DNA of 64,000 nt from Saururus chinensis. Its lineage: Eukaryota; Streptophyta; Magnoliopsida; Piperales; Saururaceae. Below, piece by piece: positions 58,026 through 64,000 of the stretch. The notes below the pieces were generated by a model. The model did no database searches. It was not told the origin of the DNA and saw only the letters and a program-made list of their open reading frames with translations. The stretch lies in NCBI GenBank assembly GCA_035235625.1, contig CP141146.1, forward strand, positions 12,642,501 to 12,706,500, written 5' to 3'. Position numbers and translations under genes: made by a program. Numbering within the stretch: the stretch's first letter is position 1; the number at the start of each line of letters is the position of its first letter.

Positions 58026-60580
58026 TCAAACCCTCGATCTTCGCACCGGTGAGCGGCTGTTCAACAACAAAAATTAAACAAATCGGCCATGTGCCTTAAT
58101 AGAATGCGCACAGGAAAATAGAACGTAGACAAGGGCCAAGGCATCTAACCAACACAATATTGATAGTTCTCACCTTCGGAATCTCCCATATTCAGGACTT
58201 CGGTTCCTCCCATATTCAGGAGCATCATATCGATCATAAGCAGGGCTTCGGGCCCGGCCATAATCAGGACTCGGTCGGGACCTTCGATACACAGGACTCA
58301 CTGAACGCCCACTGGGACTATATCCACGCCTCCCACCATAGCTTCCTCCTCGCGGACTGTCATGGCGAGCATCCAGCTCATCATCATCTCTCAGAGCATA
58401 TTCAACTGACACCACTCTGTCCAGTATCTTGCTGAAAGCAAAATGGTCAGATGCAGAAAGTAAGCAAATATACATCACGCCCAACTTTGACTTCCATATG
58501 TAACAATCTAAATAACAACTAACCTCATGTTAGTGCATTGAAGAGCCTTTGTGGCTTCTTCCTGTGTTTCAAACTGAACAAAAGCGAAGTTCCTCCGAAT
58601 TCTTACGTGCAAGATATTTCCATGTGGCTCAAAATGCCTCTCTATGTCCCTTATTCTTGTGCGGATTGGATCAAAATTAATAACAAAAAGAGTCTTAGTG
58701 GGACGCTGGTTTGCCACTGCCTTAGAACCATCACGAAAACGTGATCCACGTTCACCCTGATTTTAAAACATAATATTGTCAAACATTCACCCCTCATACA
58801 GATTTGAAATATTCCTACATAGAACTCACCTCAAAGCCAGTTTAACTCATGACAAACAGGTAAATTAGCAAGCCAATATATAAAATAAATAAATAAAAAA
58901 TCTCATAAACTTACCCTTGACCACTCCACAGATAGCCTGCGTTTGCTATAGCCAAATGGCAGGCCATCAAGACCTCGAATAGCCTCTTCAGCATCACGTT
59001 CATCCTCAAAGTAAACAAATGCAAACCCTGCAACATATGTCAGATATCAGATATGCAATATACAAGCACAAACTCTGCACTTTGTCTCCCCGGGCCTCGC
59101 ACAACAAATAGGATTTTTTTTGTTTTTTTGCCCCTTTTCCATTTTATCCTCACAAGAATAGAAGAATACAACACCTGAACATATGTGAAGAAGATCTGAT
59201 ACATTAGCATGGATGGAAGGATGATAGATCTATAGAATGGAGGCCTTGCAAGAAGAACTAAATCCTGATGGCTTATTATTCTAATCCAAATTCAGAACTG
59301 AGCTAAGTCATTGCTGAGAATGCTTCGCCATTTATCGAGCAAACGTGTGCAGTAGGCATGGCAAGATGATGTCATCCCTTAATTTGTCAAATGGCAACTT
59401 TGGGCAATGAAAGGTGAGTTACAGATGAAGAAAATGCAGAAGTATGCCATCTGTGAATGGAGCAGCAGATGTGATGGCAAGAAGTTATCCATTGACAGAG
59501 AAGGTTTTGGCACAACAGTAGATGGTGAATGCCCAGACAGAACATGGGTTCCCTTAGTAGCTCCTGCGTCAAAACAAACATTTAAATACCATGTTCTTCT
59601 AGCTTACAATATTACACATTGGTGGCTATCAAATTTCACTGTTTGCCAATAAACACACACCAACCGCTGCACACAAGCTTTCTAACTTCAATCCAAGAGT
59701 TTCTCAACTATTGCAGTAAGTGAATAGTGTAACTCTGGCGCAGCCAGCCAATATAAGGTCCAAACAAGTGAAAAGTAAATCCATTGTCAGCCAGTGACAA
59801 ACCTGCTAGCTATTACAGCCTTTCTTTTTGGCAATAAGCTATTTAAGGCATTGATGCAATACATAATTCTCATAAAAAATGTACTCATCGTCACCAGCCA
59901 CCTCTTATGCTCAGCTATGACATATTTGTATCCCAATTTGTCGTAGATGCAAGTCATTTTGAAACAGTTCTTAACCATAAATACTTATACCTGAATTATA
60001 ACACCAAAATACGATAGTTGACCATCCCAGAAGACACACTCTAAACGAGACAACATTTTACAAGATAATAGCATATAAAATCACAAAATTAATTACCTGA
60101 TTATTTATCAATAACAAAATCAAGTTTGCCAATGTGAAATTTACTCGCAATCTGTCATTAAACTAAGCTTAGTTTCCCACAGCATAAAATGCCACGCACT
60201 ACCCCCAAAACATATTCTGTTGCCCATTCCGATTGCAATAAAATGAACAACAACGGGCGATCTTAATTATTCGGACAAGAAACGCATTAAATCAACTCCA
60301 TCAAATGCAGAACACAAAATTATATTTGTTTTAAAAAACAAGAACTCACATGCTTCAAATCAACGTCCATCAACACAAACAAAAATCTAAACTTTCCGCG
60401 ACACTTTTTGATGAGAACTTTCAAGTAAGAGCGAATGAACATTAAAAATAAAACAGAAAAGAAAGAAGACTTACCGGATTTCACGTCTACGCGATCGACC
60501 CGACCGTACTTAGAGAAGAGCCGCTCCAACTCCGACTGCCGCGTCTCATAGTCGAAGTTTCCGCAGAACACAGGCCTCAT
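58026..60580 (-). CDS. RS31-like SR splicing factor, five coding exons
   Basis: Exons on the minus strand: 60580-60475, 59027-58915, 58756-58524, 58431-58174 and 58056-58026; every intron has GT...AG ends and the join is 741 nt, 246 aa. The protein starts [23 protein letters not shown]1 (about 1-73) has RNP2 VFCGNF and RNP1 GFAFVYFE (36-43); RRM2 (about 92-165) has RNP2 LFVINF (96-101) and RNP1 RNFAFVQF (128-135). The tail from about 177 is Arg/Ser/Tyr-rich (SPEYGR-type repeats). This two-RRM layout with a short RS tail is the plant-specific RS subfamily (RS31/RS40/RS41), nuclear regulators of pre-mRNA splicing. The last exon gives [11 protein letters not shown] and a stop; if it were skipped by reading through, a TGA follows two codons later (237 aa). 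The 5-exon model is preferred because it restores the RSRSP ending. The canonical family length is about 260 aa. Confidence 0.93.
59028..60474 (-). other. Long first intron of the SR gene
   Basis: 1447 nt, from GTAAGT at 60474 to TTGCAG at 59028. Several short frames lie in it (for example 59407-59652 plus and 59787-59978 minus) without domains. RS-subfamily genes in plants are known for regulated alternative splicing of long introns; whether this intron carries a poison exon was not determined. Confidence 0.75.
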
Positions 60581-60780
60581 CCCGCCGATCTCTGCAGCCA
60601 CTGACAACCCTAAAAAAATTCCCAAAATTCAAACCTCAAACTTAAACTTCCTCGGGAAGATTCCCTGACAAAAAAAAATGATCTGTGGAAATATCTGCAG
60701 AAGACGCGATTGAGATATGGAGAGGAGAGATGAAGGAGGAGGGAAAACGCTGGAAAAGCTAACCTCAAGTCTGGAACGAA

Positions 60781-60789
60781 AAACCCTAA
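60781..60789. promoter_or_regulatory. Telo-box near the SR gene start
   Basis: AAACCCTAA, in the probable 5' leader or proximal promoter; a related AACCCTAAA is at 60606-60614. Telo-boxes are common in plant translation and growth-related gene promoters and leaders. Confidence 0.45.
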
Positions 60790-60857
60790 CAGCGCCGAGG
60801 CGGTGGTGAAGAGGACGCGTCCGTTTACGGGAAATGAATGGCCGACGAACTGGACGG

Positions 60858-60867
60858 TATTTAAATA
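60858..60867 (-). promoter_or_regulatory. TATA box of the SR gene
   Basis: TATTTAAATA, 278 nt upstream of the ATG at 60580. Transcription would start near 60830 and give a leader of about 250 nt. A site II-type GGGCCCAC (60908-60915) lies just upstream. Confidence 0.55.
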
Positions 60868-60907
60868 GTGCCCCTCCCCCCGGGGGCATGGCTCACGGCC
60901 CGACCCG

Positions 60908-60915
60908 GGCCCACT
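60908..60915. promoter_or_regulatory. Site II-type (TGGGCC) promoter element
   Basis: GGGCCCAC, which reads GTGGGCCC on the gene strand, about 45 nt upstream of the TATA box. TGGGCC/GGCCCA elements mark promoters of plant housekeeping and proliferation genes. Motif evidence only. Confidence 0.4.
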
Positions 60916-60928
60916 CATGGCTTTCTCA

Positions 60929-61129
60929 GGAAAGTATTTTTTATGCTCCTATGTTCATCGTGAGCCGAGTAAGAAGCATCCTGACACTTCACACGCGGCA
61001 CACGTTAATATTAATAATATTAACACTTATGAATATTAGCACGTGTGTTATTGATTTAAAAAATTAATACTTTATAAGTATTTTTTATATTTGATTTATT
61101 ATTAGAGGGGAATATAAAAAATGCTTCCC
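60929..61129. mobile_element. MITE, GGGAA-TTTTTTATA end family, copy 3
   Basis: The left end GGAAAGTATTTTTTATGCTC is mirrored by the right end GAATATAAAAAATGCTTCCC. It contains GTGAGCCGAGTAAGAAGC, matching GTGAGCCGAGCATAAAGAAC in copy 1, and a GTTAATATTAATAATATTAAC palindrome. It lies about 60 nt upstream of the SR gene's TATA box. Confidence 0.7.
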
Positions 61130-61342
61130 TCTCGGAGCGATCCGAGTTGGGCCTTTAAATCTGCCCCTCTAATTTTTTTTAAAGGACCGAGAAAAAAAAT
61201 TATTTTATTTTTATAAATTACAAGGTGAAAGCTAGAATTGCAACACTATAACATGAGTAATCTCAACTTCGTTGGAACTCACTTACATATCTATCATTTG
61301 TAATTATAATATAAAACCTCTAATAAATAAAAATTATACTTC

Positions 61343-61541
61343 TTACATCCTAAATTTAATTGCTCCATTTGACCAAAAAAATTATTTCATATTAATAACT
61401 CTATTTTATTAAATTTAAGTGGTTATATACTTAAAACAGAGTATCATAAGTCTAATTTTCCTTCTCTTAGATGTGGGTTTCACCGTTTAATAAAAACCAC
61501 TATTTTTTCAAATTAGTTATTAATATAAGATAAAGGGAGTA
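61343..61541 (-). mobile_element. Stowaway-like MITE, copy 2
   Basis: The reverse complement starts TACTCCCTTTATCTTATATT and follows 20840-21042 closely, including GGTGAAACCCACATCTAAGA, TTTTAAGTATATAACCAC and the TTAGGATGTAA end. It is inverted with respect to copy 1. Noncoding. Confidence 0.7.
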
Positions 61542-61559
61542 TTGTGGACTAATTGATTG

Positions 61560-61720
61560 TCATGTCTTCCAAATCTTCTCTTATTTCCTCTTCTAACTTA
61601 GGTGCTTGTGCCTTTTGTTCTACATCAAACTAATCCTTCAAGTATATGTATGTCTCTACTGCACCTATCATTCAACACCCTACCTCCTGCACTAAAAAAC
61701 ATATTTTGATGTTTGTAGAC
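61560..61720 (-). pseudogene. Possible hAT transposase dimerisation-domain scrap
   Basis: The minus strand reads NVYKHQNMFFSAGGRVLNDR, which resembles the xFSxGGRVLDxxRS block at the C-terminal dimerisation domain of hAT transposases. The frame breaks shortly after. Very short; tentative. Confidence 0.35.
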
Positions 61721-62989
61721 ATTAGACAGTTAGTAAATCACAAACTAAATTAGACAACACAAGATAGTTTTGTTTGTGTGTTTGCTACCAACCTAAAACA
61801 CTCAAATTTCTACTTTCTTTTTTAGTATGAAAAGAACCAAAATCAATTTGTAAATATATAGCTAAATTATTACTATTAAAAGTATATTTTTATTTATTTT
61901 TTAAGTAACATCTAGATATATTGATGATTTTAAAATAGAGGCATAGTAGTAGAAGAAAAAAAAGAAGTTGGTTCATTTCGTCGACCCATATGATATTTTA
62001 TAAAGATTGTATAAAGTACACAAAGTAGTTTCTACCTTATAATATATATCATCATTATTATCATGTTAGGACTCATGTTTTTTGCCTTCATTGACACATT
62101 GAAGTCATATCTAATTATTACTCTTCATAAAATACTTTGGTGAGCGGAGATAAGGTACTATTCGGTTAAGTAGGTTAATGGTGGAACAATAGCTTTCTAG
62201 ATGAGTAAGAACGGAGTTGTTGAAGAGCAATACAAGGGAATATTAAATAAAGTTGTCATTTCACCACTCATTAGAAATGACCATCTTGTCAATCTAGAAT
62301 GTGAGCTTTTCAACATTGATCATACTAAATCCCACAATGTCATACCTCCACCCACCAAAGCTATTTTTTTAAGGGTTATCGGGCGTGATTCAATGTCCAA
62401 ATGAAGTCGGAAAATATTTTGGGAGCTGAAATTCATAAAATAGTTATAAGAATTTATATGATGGCTGATAACCCCATGCTCATCGAGAAAAAATTGTGAT
62501 TGGTAAATATAATTAGTATAAAACTTTCTATTCTAGAAAAATTATCCTCAAATATAATGTCGAACTTAGATAAGATCTTAATTCTTATTTTTTCTCTCCT
62601 ATTAACTCCTCTTAATTAAGGCAGATGAATCGTATTTTTTCAATTTATGAAAAATCATAGATGCTATAACATGACCATGTTAATTAATGTATCGTTAAAA
62701 ACACGATGTTATACCACGTCATGTTAGCAATGGAAATATCATTTTTGCTTTAGCATGTCATGAGTTATACAATTATATTATTATCGTGTCCTCAATAACA
62801 TGATACACTTCATAGTGTGTCCTTGTTTTTTAAATCATTGTGTACTCAATAATATGGCATTCTTATTATTGTATTTTAATAATTACAGTGGGTATTTAAG
62901 TTTGGTTTCATGTTTGATTTTGGTTTATTCATATTATGCACTTGAAGTTTAGTTTTCTAGTATTTAGTTTTTCTACACGAGTGTTTATT

Positions 62990-63480
62990 GTTGGTATTCT
63001 TCTCATTAAGTATCATTTTTGGTATTTGCTCTTTATTTTTGTTATTTATATTGGTTTAACTTTCGTTGTCTAGTATTGGCTAGTTAAACCTAGGTTTTAT
63101 GGTTTTTAGTTTTCTCTATGAGTGTTTAATGTTAGTATTCTTGTCATTAAGTGGCACTTTATTCTACTCTTCATTTTTGTTAATTCGGTTGGTTTAACTT
63201 CCTTAATCTAGAATTTGGTATTCTGCATTTCGGCCTTTTAGTATTTAGTCCTCTTTTACTTACCCCTCTAATTATGTTTTGCACTTATCCCAGCCCACAT
63301 ACACTACATTGGTTAGTATTCTTCTCATTATATATCACTTTTAGTATTCTGCTCTTCATTTTTATTATTTTGGTTGGTAGAACTTTCATTGTCTAGTATT
63401 TGGTATTCTGAATTTTAGCCTGTTGGCATTTAGTCATCTTTTATTTGCCAGTTTTGCACTTCTCCCGTACCACATACGCT
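62990..63480. repeat. Imperfect tandem repeat, period 140-180 bp
   Basis: TAGTATTCTTCTCATTAAGT-like words recur at 62993, 63133 and 63314, each followed by a CACTTTTGGTATTCTGCTCT block, TTGGTTGGTTTAACTTTCAT and TGTCTAGTATTTGGTATTCT. Noncoding and T-rich. Confidence 0.65.
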
Positions 63481-63654
63481 TCATCGGAGTCCTAGGCCTC
63501 AAACACTTCACCAAAGTCCACACTTCACCAAAGTCCCAGGCTACTGATAGAAAATTTTGTGCTACACCACTGCTTTCCAAATAAACAAAGAGACTTTTTA
63601 AGATGAATTAACTAGGGTTCATTTTTTTAGGTTCTTTCTACGCGGAGGGTCTTG

Positions 63655-64000
63655 AGGAACTTCTGTCTACAAGAGGGATATGTCGTGTGAGCGAGAATAT
63701 AGGGGGAAGGACGGAAAGGACGAAGTGTGGGGCAATATTGTCATGTGAAACGAGGAAGTCATCTGGAGTGATGGATAGGGCAACAACATGGAGAGGATGA
63801 CGAGGTTGAAATGTTTCTCCCTTCATAGCTTCTGTAGATGGTGTGGGCAAAACCGGTAGTGGATCCTCCTGTTTCTGCCAAATTGTACTCAGTGTCAAAG
63901 GAAGCTTATAGAAGAAGGACAAAAAGGACAAAGTGTGGGGAGACAATGTTGTGTGAAGCAAGGAAGCCGTCTGGAGTGATAGATAGGGCAACAACAAGGA
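63655..64000. repeat. Tandem repeat of about 205 bp, running off the edge
   Basis: GGACGAAGTGTGGGGCAATA, then GAGGAAGTCATCTGGAGTGA (63718-63780) recur as GGACAAAGTGTGGGGAGACA, then AAGGAAGCCGTCTGGAGTGA (63926-63985). The minus frame 63638-63997 (119 aa) spans both units and is probably translated repeat and not a gene; it reaches the window end, so a real exon cannot be excluded. Confidence 0.6.

Larger units (their letters stand above)
61130..62980. other. AT-rich intergenic region
   Basis: It contains the Stowaway-like copy at 61343-61541 and the hAT scrap at 61560-61720. The plus frame 62201-62404 (67 aa) shows no recognised domain. Nothing else is supported. Confidence 0.5.

Noticed and set aside
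63638-63997. 119-codon minus frame at the window edge as a gene
   Set aside because: It spans two units of a 205-bp tandem repeat and lacks a recognisable domain. Kept only as a repeat, with the caveat that it reaches the edge.

Overview
The window is nuclear DNA of a flowering plant. Evidence: genes split by GT-AG introns, plant-type protein families (an RS31-type SR splicing factor, a plant LRAT/NC-domain protein, a PBP1/KIC-type EF-hand protein), and a background dominated by plant transposons (Copia, CACTA, Ulp1-carrying MULE-like elements, solo LTRs, MITEs). No species assignment is possible by eye. I see no bacterial, organellar or viral genes, no CRISPR, no rRNA and no convincing tRNA.

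Only three genes look intact. (1) 17207-19693 (-): LRAT-domain protein, two exons, 272 aa. (2) 37051-37440 (+): single-exon EF-hand protein, 129 aa. (3) 58026-60580 (-): RS31-like SR splicing factor rebuilt from five coding exons, the last only 31 nt, 246 aa. They are unrelated in role and form no pathway.

Layout: 1-2620 AT-rich intergenic; 2622-9671 decayed Copia retrotransposon (-) with a 725-bp inverted-repeat element nested in it (3826-4550); 9672-17200 GC-rich relics, a related solo LTR, a 117-bp tandem repeat and two MITEs; LRAT gene; 19900-22906 MITE-rich; 22907-23275 a broken partial copy of the LRAT gene next to a MITE and a CACTA element; two complete non-autonomous CACTA elements with perfect 3-bp target duplications (23318-24800, 26790-29552) built from palindromic GCGACGC repeats; 30860-35440 remnants of a CACTA transposase gene with a long LTR (about 31785-34734) inserted in it; EF-hand gene; 38066-40131 solo LTR with a duplicated promoter block; 40471-46840 a decayed MULE-like element with a Ulp1-type gene and arrays of a short AAAATGTTTTAAC motif; 48413-49659 a foldback element with a giant CT/GA arm pair; 51316-54760 intact solo LTR (TSD GGTTG), inverted relative of the one at 31.8-34.7 kb; 55071-57009 a short derivative of the MULE-like element; SR gene and its promoter; 60929-64000 MITEs, a possible hAT scrap and imperfect tandem repeats.

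The least ordinary content is structural: the CACTA family made of palindromic units, the Ulp1/MULE-like element pair carrying minisatellite arrays, the foldback element and the LTR with a duplicated promoter. I found no credible new multi-gene system. Boundaries and homologies were read by eye, without alignment software.
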